From: Promicromonospora sukumoe
GTDB taxonomy: Bacteria; Actinomycetota; Actinomycetes; Actinomycetales; Cellulomonadaceae
Length of the DNA stretch: 64,000 bases
NCBI RefSeq assembly: GCF_014137995.1
Contig: NZ_JACGWV010000001.1
Span: 3,817,296 to 3,881,295, forward strand
Reading direction: 5' to 3'
Shown here piece after piece: positions 33,603-42,976 of the stretch; within the stretch, counting starts at the first letter, position 1; every line of letters begins with the position of its first letter. The translations under genes and the position numbers were made by a program. The notes beneath the pieces were generated by a model. The model had not been told where the DNA came from, made no database searches, and worked only from the letters and a program-made list of their open reading frames with translations.

Positions 33603-34637
33603 CCTGCGGCTGCACCCGCGGGACGCCGTGAGGGTGCGGAAGCCGTAGCCCACCGTGCCCGACGCCGGACGCTGGCGTTGCTCACGGCGCTCGCCGCCCT
33701 GCTGCTCGTCGTCCTGGCGAGCCTCGCGCTCGGCGTCCGGGACATCAACCCGGCCGAGGTCTGGCGGGCGCTGACCGCACCGGTCGCCGGGTTCATGGAC
33801 CACGACGTCGTGCTGGAGCAGCGTCTGCCGCGCACGATCGTCGGCCTGGCCGCGGGCGTCGCGCTGGGCACGGCGGGCACCCTGATCCAGGGTGTCACCC
33901 GTAACCCGATCGCCGACCCCGGCCTGCTGGGGCTGAACTCGGGCGCGTCGCTGGCGGTCGTGTGCGCGGTCTGGCTGCTGGGCATCACGTCGCCGATCGG
34001 TTACGTCTGGTTCGCGTTCCTCGGCGCCGCCGCCGCGGCCGCGATCGTGTTCTCGGTCGGCCGCGGCCAGCCGGTCCGTCTCGCGCTGGTCGGAGCCGCC
34101 GTCACCGCGCTCATCACGCCGCTCATCACCCTGGTGCTGCTGCGCGACCAGCAGGCGTTCAACCTCTACCGGTTCTGGTCGGTCGGCTCCCTGACGGGCC
34201 GGGGCCTCGACACCGTCACGGCGCTGTGGCCGTTCATCGTGGTCGGCCTCGTCCTCGCCGCCCTGCTCGCGCACCGGCTCAACATGCTGGCCCTCGGGGA
34301 CGACGTCGCCACGGCGCTCGGCCAGCGGGTCGGCACCACGCGCGCCCTCGCGGCCGTCGCGATCGTGCTGCTGGCGGGCACGGCGACGTCGCTCGCCGGG
34401 CCGATCGCGCTCGTCGGGCTCGTGGTGCCGCATGCCGCCCGCCGACTCGTCGGTACCGACTACCGCTGGGTCATGGCGATCGGCGCGCTGCTCGGCCCGG
34501 TCATGCTGCTCACCGCAGACGTCCTGGGCCGGCTCGTCCTGCCTCGCTCGGAGCTCGAGGCCGGTGTGGTCGCGGCGCTCCTCGGCGCGCCGGTGCTGGT
34601 CGCCGTCGCCCGCAGCCGGAACGTGGTGGGCGCCTGA
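33591..34637 (+). CDS. Iron-siderophore ABC transporter permease (FecCD family), subunit 1
   Basis: This 348-residue permease of the BtuC/FecCD family has about ten hydrophobic segments with the hallmarks RLPRTIVGLAAGVALGTAGTLIQGVTRNPIADPGLLGLNSGASLAVV and LAGPIALVGLVVPHAARRLVGTDYR. It pairs with the next gene's product to form the channel for a ferric siderophore. The ATG lies in an IdeR-like box. Its stop overlaps the next start by one base. Confidence 0.93.
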   Translation: MLTSPAAAPAGRREGAEAVAHRARRRTLALLTALAALLLVVLASLALGVRDINPAEVWRALTAPVAGFMDHDVVLEQRLPRTIVGLAAGVALGTAGTLIQGVTRNPIADPGLLGLNSGASLAVVCAVWLLGITSPIGYVWFAFLGAAAAAAIVFSVGRGQPVRLALVGAAVTALITPLITLVLLRDQQAFNLYRFWSVGSLTGRGLDTVTALWPFIVVGLVLAALLAHRLNMLALGDDVATALGQRVGTTRALAAVAIVLLAGTATSLAGPIALVGLVVPHAARRLVGTDYRWVMAIGALLGPVMLLTADVLGRLVLPRSELEAGVVAALLGAPVLVAVARSRNVVGA

Positions 34638-35671
34638 TGTCCACCCCGACCACCGTGGGCGTCGTCGCGGACCTGCGTGCCGTCCGACGCCGCCGGCAGA
34701 CCGTCGTCGTCTCGGCGATGGTCCTCCTGGTGCTCGTCGCCGGGACCGTCGCCCTGCTGATCGGCGCCGCCGGGCTCACCCCCGGCCAGGCGATCTCCGG
34801 CGTGTTCGGCGTCGGCGACAAGGGCGACGTCTTCGTCATCCAGAAGCTCCGCCTGCCCCGCATCGAGGCGGCCGTGGTGATCGGGGCCGCGTTCGGCCTG
34901 GCCGGCGCCCTCTTCCAGTCCACGCTGCGCAACCCGCTCGCCTCCCCCGACATCCTCGGCATCTCGGCCGGCGCGAGCCTCGGGGCCGTGATCGGCGTGC
35001 TCGTCCTGGGGCTGAGCGGCATCGCGCTGTCCGGCATGGCGTTCGGGGGCGCGGGCGTCGTCGCGCTCGCCATCTGGCTGCTGGCCTGGCGCAAGGGCCT
35101 GCACTCGATCCGGTTCGTGCTGGTCGGCGTCGGGTTCGCGTACCTGTGCTCCTCGATGATCGCCTGGGCCCTGGCCCGGTCCCAGGAGCACGAGGCGGCG
35201 GCGGTCCTGATCTGGACCGTCGGCTCGGTGTCCGACGTCCGCGGCGAGCAGCTCACGCTCGTCGCCGCCGGGACACTCGTGCTGTTCGTCGTGGCCGCGC
35301 TGGTGTCCCGCACGCAAGGCCCGCTCGCGCTCGGCGACGACAACGCGCGCGCCCTCGGCGTGCACGTGGACGCCGCCCGGATCGGCGCGCTGCTGCTGGC
35401 CGTCGGGCTCATCGCGCTCGCCACCAGCGCGGCGGGCCCCATCGCGTTCGTCGCCCTGGTCGCGCCCGCCATCGCGCGCCGCCTGGTGAACGACGGCGGC
35501 GCCGCCCTCGTCGCGTCCGCCGCGACCGGCGCGGCCCTGACCCTGGTCGCGGACGTGATCGCGCAGCACGGGCTGCTCGGCGTCGCCGCCCCCGTCGGGA
35601 TCGTCACGGGGCTCGTGGGCGCCCCCTACCTGCTGTGGCTGCTCGCCACGAACGAGAAGAGGAGCCGATGA
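34637..35671 (+). CDS. Iron-siderophore ABC transporter permease (FecCD family), subunit 2
   Basis: This 344-residue FecCD permease has the same core as its neighbour (RLPRIEAAVVIGAAFGLAGALFQSTLRNPLASPDILGISAGASLGAV; SAAGPIAFVALVAPAIARRLV). Two different permease genes imply a heterodimeric channel, as in FepDG. ATG 34637-34639 shares a base with the preceding TGA. Its own stop overlaps the ATPase start. Confidence 0.93.
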   Translation: MSTPTTVGVVADLRAVRRRRQTVVVSAMVLLVLVAGTVALLIGAAGLTPGQAISGVFGVGDKGDVFVIQKLRLPRIEAAVVIGAAFGLAGALFQSTLRNPLASPDILGISAGASLGAVIGVLVLGLSGIALSGMAFGGAGVVALAIWLLAWRKGLHSIRFVLVGVGFAYLCSSMIAWALARSQEHEAAAVLIWTVGSVSDVRGEQLTLVAAGTLVLFVVAALVSRTQGPLALGDDNARALGVHVDAARIGALLLAVGLIALATSAAGPIAFVALVAPAIARRLVNDGGAALVASAATGAALTLVADVIAQHGLLGVAAPVGIVTGLVGAPYLLWLLATNEKRSR

Positions 35672-36465
35672 CCAACCTGCGCGCCGAGGGCGTCAGCCTG
35701 GGCTACGACGGCCTGAAGGTCATCGAGGGCCTCGACCTGACGCTGCCCGACGGCAAGATCACCGCCGTCGTCGGACCGAACGCCTGCGGCAAGTCCACGC
35801 TGCTGCGCGGGCTGGCCCGCCTGCACCCGCTCGACAGCGGCCGCATCACGCTCGACGGCACCGACATCACGGCGATGCCGCGCAAGGAGCTGGCCCGCAA
35901 GGTCGGCATGCTGCCGCAGTCCTCCATCGCGCCCGACGGCGTGCGGGTCGCCGAGCTCGTCAGCCGGGGCCGGTACCCGCACCAGGGCTGGTTCGGCCGC
36001 CACTCCTCCGACGACGACGCCGTGGTCACCACGGCGCTGGAGTCCACCGGCGTCGCGGAGCTCGCGGACCGGCCCGTCGCCGAGCTCTCGGGCGGGCAGC
36101 GGCAGCGCGTGTGGATCGCCATGGTGCTGGCGCAGCAGACCGACATCGTGCTGCTCGACGAGCCCACGACGTTCCTCGACGTGCGCCACCAGCTCGACCT
36201 GCTGGACCTGCTCACGGAACTGAACCGGAACCAGGGCACGACGGTCGCCATGGTGCTGCACGAGCTCAACCTCGCGGCCCGGTACGCCGACCACCTGGTC
36301 GTGATGTCGGGCGGCCGGATCGTCGCGGAGGGCGAGCCCTCCCAGGTGCTGACCCGTGAGGTGGTCGACGAGGCGTTCGGGCTGCGCGCCCAGGTGGTGC
36401 CCGACCCGGTCGCGGGCTCCCCCCTCGTGGTCCCGGTCGGCCGCTACCACTCCTCCGCAGGTTGA
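35668..36465 (+). CDS. Iron-siderophore ABC transporter ATPase
   Basis: This 265-residue ATPase has Walker A (GPNACGKSTLLRGLARL), signature (LSGGQRQRVWIAMVLAQ), Walker B (IVLLDEPTTFLD) and the switch His (MVLHELNLAARYADHLVVM). These are standard for FepC/FhuC-type ferric-siderophore ATPases. AGAGGAG precedes the ATG, which overlaps the permease stop (ATGA). The gene is followed by a palindrome and then the binding-protein gene under its own iron box. Confidence 0.94.
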   Translation: MTNLRAEGVSLGYDGLKVIEGLDLTLPDGKITAVVGPNACGKSTLLRGLARLHPLDSGRITLDGTDITAMPRKELARKVGMLPQSSIAPDGVRVAELVSRGRYPHQGWFGRHSSDDDAVVTTALESTGVAELADRPVAELSGGQRQRVWIAMVLAQQTDIVLLDEPTTFLDVRHQLDLLDLLTELNRNQGTTVAMVLHELNLAARYADHLVVMSGGRIVAEGEPSQVLTREVVDEAFGLRAQVVPDPVAGSPLVVPVGRYHSSAG

Positions 36466-36472
36466 TCCCGTC

Positions 36473-36519
36473 CGCTGGTTGAGCTTGTCGAAACCAGGTC
36501 TCGACAAGCTCGACCGGCG
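36473..36519. repeat. GGTCGAGC-family palindrome after the siderophore ATPase gene
   Basis: Arms at about 36473-36495 (CGCTGGTTGAGCTTGTCGAA...) and 36497-36519 form a near-perfect hairpin 8 bp past the ATPase stop. It could end the permease-ATPase transcript before the separately controlled binding-protein gene. Confidence 0.8.
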
Positions 36520-36582
36520 AAACAGGGGCGTGGTTTACCTCACCCACACCTTCCTCAATTTCGCAACATCAGCGTGACCTAA

Positions 36583-36601
36583 TGAGGTTAGGGTTGCCTC
36601 A
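36583..36601. promoter_or_regulatory. IdeR/DtxR-like iron box upstream of the siderophore-binding protein gene
   Basis: TGAGGTTAGGGTTGCCTCA is a near-palindrome with TGAGG/CCTCA ends and matches 14 of 19 positions of the DtxR/IdeR consensus. It lies 49 bp upstream of the GTG start at 36651, so the binding protein has its own iron-controlled promoter. Confidence 0.75.
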
Positions 36602-36650
36602 TCTCGACCGGCGCCCGCCGGTCGTTCGACTGAACATCCCGGGAGAAACC

Positions 36651-37703
36651 GTGCGACCTCGCCGATCCCTCGCAGCGGCCGTCGGCCTCGTCGCCGCGTC
36701 CGCCCTCGCCCTCGCGGGCTGCGCGTCCGAAGAGCCGGCCGGCAACGACGCCGCCACGCCGTCCGCCGGTGCCTCCGGCGCGACCGACGAGTTCCCGCTG
36801 ACCATCGAGCACGGGCTCGGCGAGACCACCATCGAGGCGGCGCCCGAGCGCGTCGCCACCTGGGGCTGGGGCTCGACCGAGGCCGCGATCGCCGCGGGCG
36901 TCTTCCCGGTCGCCGTCGCCGAGCAGACCTGGACCGTGGGCGAGGGCAACCTGCTCCCCTGGGTCGAGGAGGCCTACGACGAGGCCGGCGTCGAGCACCC
37001 CACCGTGCTGACCGACGCCGAGGCCGGCGCGACCGTGCCCTACGAGGAGTTCGCCGCCGCGGAGCCCGACGTCATCATCGCCACCTACTCGGGCATCACG
37101 CAGGAGCAGTACGACCTGCTCAGCGAGATCGCCCCGACCGTCGCCTACCCGGAGACGGCCTGGCAGACGCCGTGGGACGAGATCATCACCGCCACGGACG
37201 ACGCCCTGGGCCGCAGCGCCGCGGGCGAGGCCAAGGTCGAGGAGATCAACGCGTACCTGGCCGAGCAGGCCGAGGCGCACCCCGAGTTCGAGGGCAAGAC
37301 GGTCGCCGCGATCGTCGACTCGGCCGCCGAGGGCCTGATCTACGTCTACCGGGCGGGCGACCCGCGCGCCGGGTTCCTGGAGGGCCTCGGCTTCGAGACC
37401 GCCCCGGCCGTCGAGGAGCTCGCGCCGGACGACGGCTCGTTCTTCTACACGCTCTCGTACGAGGAGCTCGACAAGCTGGAGTCCGACCTCGTCGTGGCCT
37501 ACACGTACACCGAGGAGGAGGCCGCGGCGCTCCCCGACAAGAAGGAGCTCCAGGCCCTGCCCGCCGTCAAGAACGGCATGGTCGCGCAGCAGGTCGGCAC
37601 CGTCGCGGTCTCGGCCGTCTCGCCGCCCACGGCGCTCTCGGTCGAGTACCCGGAGGGCATGCCCAAGCTGATCGACGCCCTGTCGGAGACGCTCAACAAG
37701 TAA
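36651..37703 (+). CDS. Iron-siderophore-binding lipoprotein (FepB/FecB type)
   Basis: This 350-residue substrate-binding protein of the siderophore cluster (TroA-like fold) has a signal peptide with lipobox LAGC, followed by an A/T/S-rich linker. Mature segments include TIEAAPERVATWGWGSTEAAIAAG and AAAEPDVIIATYSGITQEQYDLLSEIAPTVAYP, typical of ferric-siderophore binders. GTG 36651 has GGAG 6 bases upstream; the frame extends 23 codons further but these cross the iron box. It serves the permeases and ATPase encoded just upstream. Confidence 0.93.
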   Translation: MRPRRSLAAAVGLVAASALALAGCASEEPAGNDAATPSAGASGATDEFPLTIEHGLGETTIEAAPERVATWGWGSTEAAIAAGVFPVAVAEQTWTVGEGNLLPWVEEAYDEAGVEHPTVLTDAEAGATVPYEEFAAAEPDVIIATYSGITQEQYDLLSEIAPTVAYPETAWQTPWDEIITATDDALGRSAAGEAKVEEINAYLAEQAEAHPEFEGKTVAAIVDSAAEGLIYVYRAGDPRAGFLEGLGFETAPAVEELAPDDGSFFYTLSYEELDKLESDLVVAYTYTEEEAAALPDKKELQALPAVKNGMVAQQVGTVAVSAVSPPTALSVEYPEGMPKLIDALSETLNK

Positions 37704-37711
37704 CGCACCTT

Positions 37712-37803
37712 CGCTGGTCGAGCTTGTCGAGACCCAGTAGGTCTCGACAAGCTCGACCACCGGTGCAAGCTCGACCAGCGAGGGGGCAAGCTCGACCAGC
37801 GGG
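37712..37803. repeat. GGTCGAGC-family palindrome plus extra half-copies
   Basis: A hairpin of two full arms (37712-37734 and about 37738-37761) is followed by two further half-copies (GCAAGCTCGACCAGCG type) up to 37803. It fills the gap between the converging binding-protein and uppS genes and probably terminates both. Confidence 0.85.
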
Positions 37804-37810
37804 GGTTCTC

Positions 37811-38608
37811 CTACTTCGCGGTGGGCTTGTCCAGCGCCCCGCCGTAGCGCCGGTCGCGCTTCGCGTACTCCTCGACGGCGTGCCAGAGGTGCCGGCGGTC
37901 GACGTCGGGCCAGGGCTCGTCGAGGAACACCATCTCGGCGTATGCCGCCTGCCACAGCATGAAGTTCGACGTGCGCTGCTCACCGGAGGAGCGCAGGAAC
38001 AGGTCCACGTCGGGCACGTCGGGCAGGTACAGGTACTTCTGCACCGTCTTCTCGCTGATCCGCTTCGGGTCCAGCTTGCCGGCGGCGACGTCGCGGGCGA
38101 TGGCCGCCGCGGCGTCGGCCAGCTCGGCCCGGCTGCCGTAGTTGACGCACATCGTCAGCGTGCACAGGTCGTTGTCCTTGGTGCGCTCCTCGGCCTCCTG
38201 CAGCACCTCGATCACCGACTTCCACAGCTTCGGACGGCGCCCGGCCCAGCGGATGCGCACGCCCCACGACGCCATGACGTCGCACTGGCGCTGCATCACC
38301 TCGTGCGTGAAGTTCATCAGGAAGCGCACCTCCTCGGGCGAGCGCTTCCAGTTCTCCGTGCTGAACGCGTACGCCGAGACGTACTCGACGCCCACGTCGA
38401 CGGCGCCGGCCACGACGTCGAGCAGCGAGTTCTCGCCCGCCCGGTGCCCCTCGATGCGCGGCAGGCCGCGCGCGTTGGCCCAGCGCCCGTTGCCGTCCAT
38501 GACGACGGCGACGTGACGCGGCAGGAACTCCTTGGGGATGCGCGGGGCCTGCTCGCCGGACGGGTGCGGGAACGGCGCGACCAGCTCCCTGCTCGGCTTG
38601 CGGGCCAT
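37811..38608 (-). CDS. uppS: Isoprenyl (undecaprenyl) diphosphate synthase
   Basis: This 265-residue cis-prenyltransferase makes long-chain prenyl diphosphate for cell-wall lipid carriers. It has [28 protein letters not shown] (catalytic Asp and diphosphate-binding region), [14 protein letters not shown] and [34 protein letters not shown], all standard for UppS. Whether the product is C50, C55 or shorter cannot be told. The ATG shares one base with the recO stop, the usual recO-uppS pairing of actinobacteria. Confidence 0.96.
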   Translation of the reverse strand: MARKPSRELVAPFPHPSGEQAPRIPKEFLPRHVAVVMDGNGRWANARGLPRIEGHRAGENSLLDVVAGAVDVGVEYVSAYAFSTENWKRSPEEVRFLMNFTHEVMQRQCDVMASWGVRIRWAGRRPKLWKSVIEVLQEAEERTKDNDLCTLTMCVNYGSRAELADAAAAIARDVAAGKLDPKRISEKTVQKYLYLPDVPDVDLFLRSSGEQRTSNFMLWQAAYAEMVFLDEPWPDVDRRHLWHAVEEYAKRDRRYGGALDKPTAK

Positions 38609-39354
38609 CAGCGCTCCACCATCTTCAACGATCGCAACGTTCTCTCCAGGTAGTACTGGCCGTAGGCGGCGACGAGGCCGCTCGCCTCCTTGCGGTGCCG
38701 CGCGTCGGACGCGTCGGCGGTCGCCCAGTCGCCCGCGAGCAGCGAGGACAGCAGGGCGAAGGTCTCGGGCGCCGGGGCCGTGGAGCCCGGCGGCCGGCAG
38801 CGCGGGCAGACGGCGCCGCCCTGCGCCACGTTGAACGCGTGGTGCGGGCCGGGCTCGCCGCAGCGCGCGCAGTCCTCGAACGACGGCGCCCAGCCGGCCA
38901 CCGCGAGGGCCCGCAGCAGGTACGAGTCGAGCACCAGGCCGGCGTCGTGGTGCCGCTCCGACAGCGCCCGCAGGCCCCCGGCCAGCAGCCAGTACTGCTG
39001 CACCGCGGGCTCCTGCTCCTGCGCGACCAGCCGGTCGGCGGCCTCCAGCATCACGGTGCCGGCCGTGTACAGGCCGTAGTCCTCGCAGATCGAGCGGGCG
39101 TACGCGCCGATGGTCTCCACCTGCGTCACCGTGTCGAGCCCCATGCCCGGCCGCGGGTTGCGACCGGTGTGGAGCTGCACGTCGACGGCCATGAACGGCT
39201 CCAGCCGGGCCCCGAACTTGGACGACGTGCGCCGCACGCCCTTGCCCACGCCGCGCACCTTGCCGTGCTCGCGGGTCAGGAACGTGACGATGCGGTCCGC
39301 CTCGCCCAGCTTCTGGGCGCGCAGCACGATCGCGTCGTCTCGATACAGGGGCAC
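38608..39354 (-). CDS. recO: DNA repair protein RecO
   Basis: This 248-residue protein helps RecR load RecA during RecF-pathway repair. The N-terminal OB-fold ([54 protein letters not shown]) is typical, and the zinc-finger Cys residues (CARCGEPG ... CPRCRPPG) are intact. It is followed by uppS in the same operon. The upstream 135 bp before the next gene holds no visible feature apart from short GCTGCGCTCCGC-type repeats. Confidence 0.96.
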   Translation of the reverse strand: MPLYRDDAIVLRAQKLGEADRIVTFLTREHGKVRGVGKGVRRTSSKFGARLEPFMAVDVQLHTGRNPRPGMGLDTVTQVETIGAYARSICEDYGLYTAGTVMLEAADRLVAQEQEPAVQQYWLLAGGLRALSERHHDAGLVLDSYLLRALAVAGWAPSFEDCARCGEPGPHHAFNVAQGGAVCPRCRPPGSTAPAPETFALLSSLLAGDWATADASDARHRKEASGLVAAYGQYYLERTLRSLKMVER

Positions 39355-39489
39355 AGAGTCATTCTGCCCCCAGTCACCGACACTGATTGACGCTCAGGCC
39401 CGCCCTCTGCTTTCTGGTCGCGGCGACGCTGCGCTCCGCTACGGCCGGGTGCCTCGTTCCTCGGCCCCCAACCTCCGCTGCGCTCCGCG

Positions 39490-40119
39490 TCACCGCTCGA
39501 CGAAACGCGTCCCGTCCGGCGTCAGCTCCGGCTCCCACACGAACCGGTGGATCACGTGCTTCTCCAGGATCCAGCGCGCCAGCAGCGCGACGCCGCCCCA
39601 GACCACGAAGAGCAGGAGGGTCTGCAGGAAGTTGATGCTGATCTTGTCGAACCCGCTCAGCGCCAGCGTGGGGATCAGGAAGATGAGGCCCAGGAACGCG
39701 GGCAGGAGCTGGATGCCCACCCACTGCACCACCGAGAGCATGTCGACCCGGCGCTCGGCGACCACGCCGTGGAAGTCCATCACGTTGACCACGTGATCGG
39801 CGCGCCACTTGGCGACGTGCCGGGCCACCGTCCACTGCGCGTCGCGGGCGTCGAGGGCCGAGCTGCCCGACGGCAGCCAGATGCCGAGGATCTGGTGGAT
39901 CTCGGCGGGCGTCAGGTACCCCTTGTCGAGGATCGCGAGGCTGTGCACGGGCGGCTGCCGGGTGTTGGTCGGCAGCACCAGGGCGGCCAGGAACAGCAGC
40001 ACCCCGCCGGTCCCGAGGATGCCCACGAGGGCGTCCGGGAGCCACGGCAGGAGCAGGGTCGCGGTGGCGAACGCCAGGGCGCCGAGCAGCGCGCAGACGA
40101 TGCGGTTCTTCATGGTCAT
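39490..40119 (-). CDS. Membrane protein of unknown function
   Basis: This 209-residue protein has two N-terminal hydrophobic helices (about residues 8-50), a soluble middle (residues 55-125, containing DKGYLTPAEIHQILGIWLPSG and FHGVVAERRVDML) and two C-terminal helices (about 130-185). No family is recognised. A second ATG two codons downstream is an equally possible start. It lies alone, upstream of recO on the same strand, with codon use like its neighbours. Confidence 0.65.
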   Translation of the reverse strand: MTMKNRIVCALLGALAFATATLLLPWLPDALVGILGTGGVLLFLAALVLPTNTRQPPVHSLAILDKGYLTPAEIHQILGIWLPSGSSALDARDAQWTVARHVAKWRADHVVNVMDFHGVVAERRVDMLSVVQWVGIQLLPAFLGLIFLIPTLALSGFDKISINFLQTLLLFVVWGGVALLARWILEKHVIHRFVWEPELTPDGTRFVER

Positions 40120-40215
40120 GGTGAGTAGGACTTTACCGGCATCTCGTCGACCTCCGGGGCGATACGTCCGTTTCGAGATCTAAGTTCCGACCGCGGGAAT
40201 TGGCGTCAGAAGAAG

Positions 40216-40971
40216 TCAGAAGAACAGGGTGTCGCGACGGCCGAGCGGCCTCGACACGAGCCACCAGGCCGCGACCTGCACCGCCAGGACCAGCGGGAGC
40301 ACCACCAGCGCGACGACGCCGAGCGTCGCCAGGGCCTCCTCGGAGACGGCGCCGCCGACCAGGCGCGGCCAGGCCGCGATCGCCGTCCCGACGACGGGCG
40401 CCGCCACCATCACCGACGTGACGAGCACCGGCAGCAGGCCAGTGCGGCGCAGCCGCCACGCGACCACGGCGTCCCCGTGCAGCCGCGTCACGACCACGGC
40501 CGCGACGCCGAGCGCCAGCGCGGCCAGGCCGCTCCCCCAGGCGATGCCGAGCAGCGCGCCCCAGCTCCCGGCGAGAGCGATGCTCGCCACCACGAGCACC
40601 ACGTCCCACACGTCGCGCCACACGTTGCCCGGGCGGCGGCTGCGCAGCCAGATCCCGGCGTCGCGCAGCGCCCAGGACCCCACGAGCACGATCGCCACGG
40701 GGTACCCGACGGCCAGCAGGTCCGCCTCGGCGTGCGGGAAGACGCCGATCAGCACCCCGAGCGCCGCCACCAGCCACACCTCGCCGGGCAGCAGCAGCGG
40801 GCCGACGGCGCCGAGCACCATCCGGCGCCGGGCCGGCGGGCGCCGCCGCTCCTTGCCGTCCGGGCCCTGCTCCTGCAGCAGGGTGGCGCCCGCGCCCTGG
40901 ACGGCGCCGTCGAGCACCACCCAGCCGACCAGCAGGACGGTCAGGAGCACGGCCCAGGTCGTCGCGTTCAT
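40216..40971 (-). CDS. cydB: Cytochrome bd-type oxidase subunit II
   Basis: This 251-residue protein with about eight hydrophobic segments begins MNATTWAVLLTVLLVGWVVLDG, the CydB N-terminal pattern, and contains VWRDVWDVVLVVASIALAGSWGALLGIAWG. It is shorter than E. coli CydB (379 residues), so it is a compact variant. The ATG overlaps the cydA stop by 4 bases. The stop is followed by a 10-bp duplicate (TCAGAAGAAG) that repeats the stop region. No cydCD assembly genes are in the window. Confidence 0.85.
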   Translation of the reverse strand: MNATTWAVLLTVLLVGWVVLDGAVQGAGATLLQEQGPDGKERRRPPARRRMVLGAVGPLLLPGEVWLVAALGVLIGVFPHAEADLLAVGYPVAIVLVGSWALRDAGIWLRSRRPGNVWRDVWDVVLVVASIALAGSWGALLGIAWGSGLAALALGVAAVVVTRLHGDAVVAWRLRRTGLLPVLVTSVMVAAPVVGTAIAAWPRLVGGAVSEEALATLGVVALVVLPLVLAVQVAAWWLVSRPLGRRDTLFF

Positions 40972-42290
40972 CGGGCTCCCTCCGGCTCCGGGCCGCCGCC
41001 GACAGGACCGCCGGCAGCGCCACCACCAGGACCGGGCCCGGTATCGGGCCCGCCGAACCGGAGCAGCACCTCGGGGTCCGCGCCGTCGTCCCGCAGCACG
41101 TCGGCCGGCGCGGCGCCGAGCACGAGCCGGTCGGTCCCGGCACGGGCCAGCCGGGCCAGGACCCACCAGTCCAGCACGGCGAGCGTCACCATGAGCCCGA
41201 CGAGCAGCACCAGGGAGACCAGGACGGCGCGCGCGGACTGGCCGGACGTCAGCTGGTCGACCCGCAGCACGCCCTGCACCACCCACGGCTGCCGCCCCAG
41301 CTCCCGCACGAGCCAGCCCGCGATCCCCACGACGAACGGCAGCGGCAGCAGGGCCGTGAGCACCGCGTAGAGGGCGCCGCGGCCCCGCATCCGGAACAGG
41401 GCGCCCCCGACGAGCAGCAGCGACAGCACCAGCGCGCCGAGGAACACCAGGTCGGCGGTGCGCATCATGACCTCGGCCAGCACGCCGACGGCGGGGTTCG
41501 TGCCCAGCCCGTCCGCGAGGTAGCCGAACTGCGCGTAGCCGAACGACTGCGCGAGCAGCACGCCCAGCCCGCCCGTCCAGATGCCGGCGCGCATCGAGCG
41601 CCGCCAGAGGTCCTCGTCCGGGCCGGTCGGCCGGCGCAGGCCCCCGCCGACGCGCCGCAGGTGCCACGCCGAGACGCCGACGAGCACGAACCCGCCGGCC
41701 ATCAGGCACGCCCCCACGACGTGCAGGCCGGACAGCAGCGCGGCGGGGTTGGTGACCAGGGCGCCGACGTCGGTGATGCGCGCGACCTGCTCATCGGGCG
41801 GGCCCTCCAGCGCGTACCCGAGGGGGTTGCGCAGGAACCCGTTGGCCACCATCACGGCGAAGGCCGAGGCGTACCCGGTGACGACCACGGCCCAGAAGAT
41901 CGCGGCGTGCAGCGCGCGCGGGAAGAGGTGCCAGCCGAACACCCACAGGCCCAGCAGCGTGGACTCCAGGAAGAACGCGGCGAGGGTCTCCACGGCCAGC
42001 GGCGCGCCGAAGACCTCCCCGGCGACGTCGAGCAGGCCCGGGAAGTGCAGCCCGAACTGGAGCTCCAGCACGATCCCGGCCGCGATGCCGAGCGCGTAGT
42101 TGACCAGGTAGAGCTGGCCCCAGAACCGGGTCGCGTTCCCGAACAGGACGGCGCGGTCGCCCGTGGCGCGCGCCCAGCGCGTGTTGAAGACGGCGACGAC
42201 GGGACCCAGGCCGAGCGTGAGCAGCACGAAGAGGAAGTGCACGGCGGCGAGCAGCGCGAACTGCAGGCGAGCGAGTTCTGTGGCCTCCAC
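40968..42290 (-). CDS. cydA: Cytochrome bd-type oxidase subunit I
   Basis: This 440-residue quinol oxidase subunit has the haem ligands His18 (AAVHFLF) and the GLHVVGACL region (His186-type), the conserved GRQPWVVQG segment, and YLVNYALGIAAGIVLELQFG. The quinol-binding Q-loop is short. The C-terminus is Gly/Pro-rich (GPGPGGGAAGGPVGGGPEPEG). It reduces oxygen to water at high affinity using menaquinol. It is the first gene of cydAB. Confidence 0.92.
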   Translation of the reverse strand: MEATELARLQFALLAAVHFLFVLLTLGLGPVVAVFNTRWARATGDRAVLFGNATRFWGQLYLVNYALGIAAGIVLELQFGLHFPGLLDVAGEVFGAPLAVETLAAFFLESTLLGLWVFGWHLFPRALHAAIFWAVVVTGYASAFAVMVANGFLRNPLGYALEGPPDEQVARITDVGALVTNPAALLSGLHVVGACLMAGGFVLVGVSAWHLRRVGGGLRRPTGPDEDLWRRSMRAGIWTGGLGVLLAQSFGYAQFGYLADGLGTNPAVGVLAEVMMRTADLVFLGALVLSLLLVGGALFRMRGRGALYAVLTALLPLPFVVGIAGWLVRELGRQPWVVQGVLRVDQLTSGQSARAVLVSLVLLVGLMVTLAVLDWWVLARLARAGTDRLVLGAAPADVLRDDGADPEVLLRFGGPDTGPGPGGGAAGGPVGGGPEPEGAR

Positions 42291-42388
42291 GATTCCGAGA
42301 CTACGTAGCCGAACCGGTCGCTGCGACAGGATTCGGGCAGGACCGGGGAAAGGTCAGGGATGACCCCTAGCCCGTCGTCGGGCCTGCC

Positions 42389-42973
42389 CTACCTCCGGTC
42401 GACGTCGTCGCCGCCGCCCAGGTCGGTGCAGTCGATGCCGACGGCGCCGTGCTCCCGCAGGTACTCCCCGGCGCCGCTGTCCCCGCGCACCGACCCGGCG
42501 AGCGGCGCCCAGTGCTCGCGGCCCAGCAGCACCGGGTGCCCGGGGCGGCCGCCGTACATCGCCCGGGCGAGGGCGGTGCGGGCGGCGTCGGGCGCGCCGA
42601 ACGGCTCCAGCACGCGGCGCACGGACGCGGGCCGCAGGCCCGGCAGGTCCACGAGGGAGACGACGGCGGCGTCGGCGTCCGTCTCCTGCGCCGACGCGAG
42701 GCCCGTGCGCAGCGACGCCGCGAGGCCGCTCTCCCACCGGTCGGCGACCACGTGGGTGGCGTCACCGCGCACCAGTCCCTCGGCCTCGTCGGCCCGCGCT
42801 CCCAGCACGACGACGACATCGGCGCACCCGCCGTCGACCAGGGCCTGGCAGGCGAGCTCGAGCCAGGGCGTGCCGCCGTCGCCGCGCGCCAGCGCCTTGG
42901 GCATCCCGAAGCGGGTGCCGGCGCCGGCCGCGAGCACGATCCCGACCGCCGTCGTGCGGTGGGTACCGTCCAT
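42389..42973 (-). CDS. MobA-like nucleotidyltransferase (molybdenum cofactor maturation type)
   Basis: This 194-residue protein has the nucleotidyltransferase signature LAAGAGTRFGMPKAL and later VVSLVDLPGL and GRPGHPVLLGREHW, as in MobA/MocA enzymes that add CMP or GMP to molybdopterin. The gene starts 3 bp after the last permease gene of the NitT-type importer, so the two are translationally linked. A cofactor-maturation role for the xanthine dehydrogenase 5 kb away is plausible but inferred. Confidence 0.82.
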   Translation of the reverse strand: MDGTHRTTAVGIVLAAGAGTRFGMPKALARGDGGTPWLELACQALVDGGCADVVVVLGARADEAEGLVRGDATHVVADRWESGLAASLRTGLASAQETDADAAVVSLVDLPGLRPASVRRVLEPFGAPDAARTALARAMYGGRPGHPVLLGREHWAPLAGSVRGDSGAGEYLREHGAVGIDCTDLGGGDDVDRR

Positions 42974-42976
42974 GGT

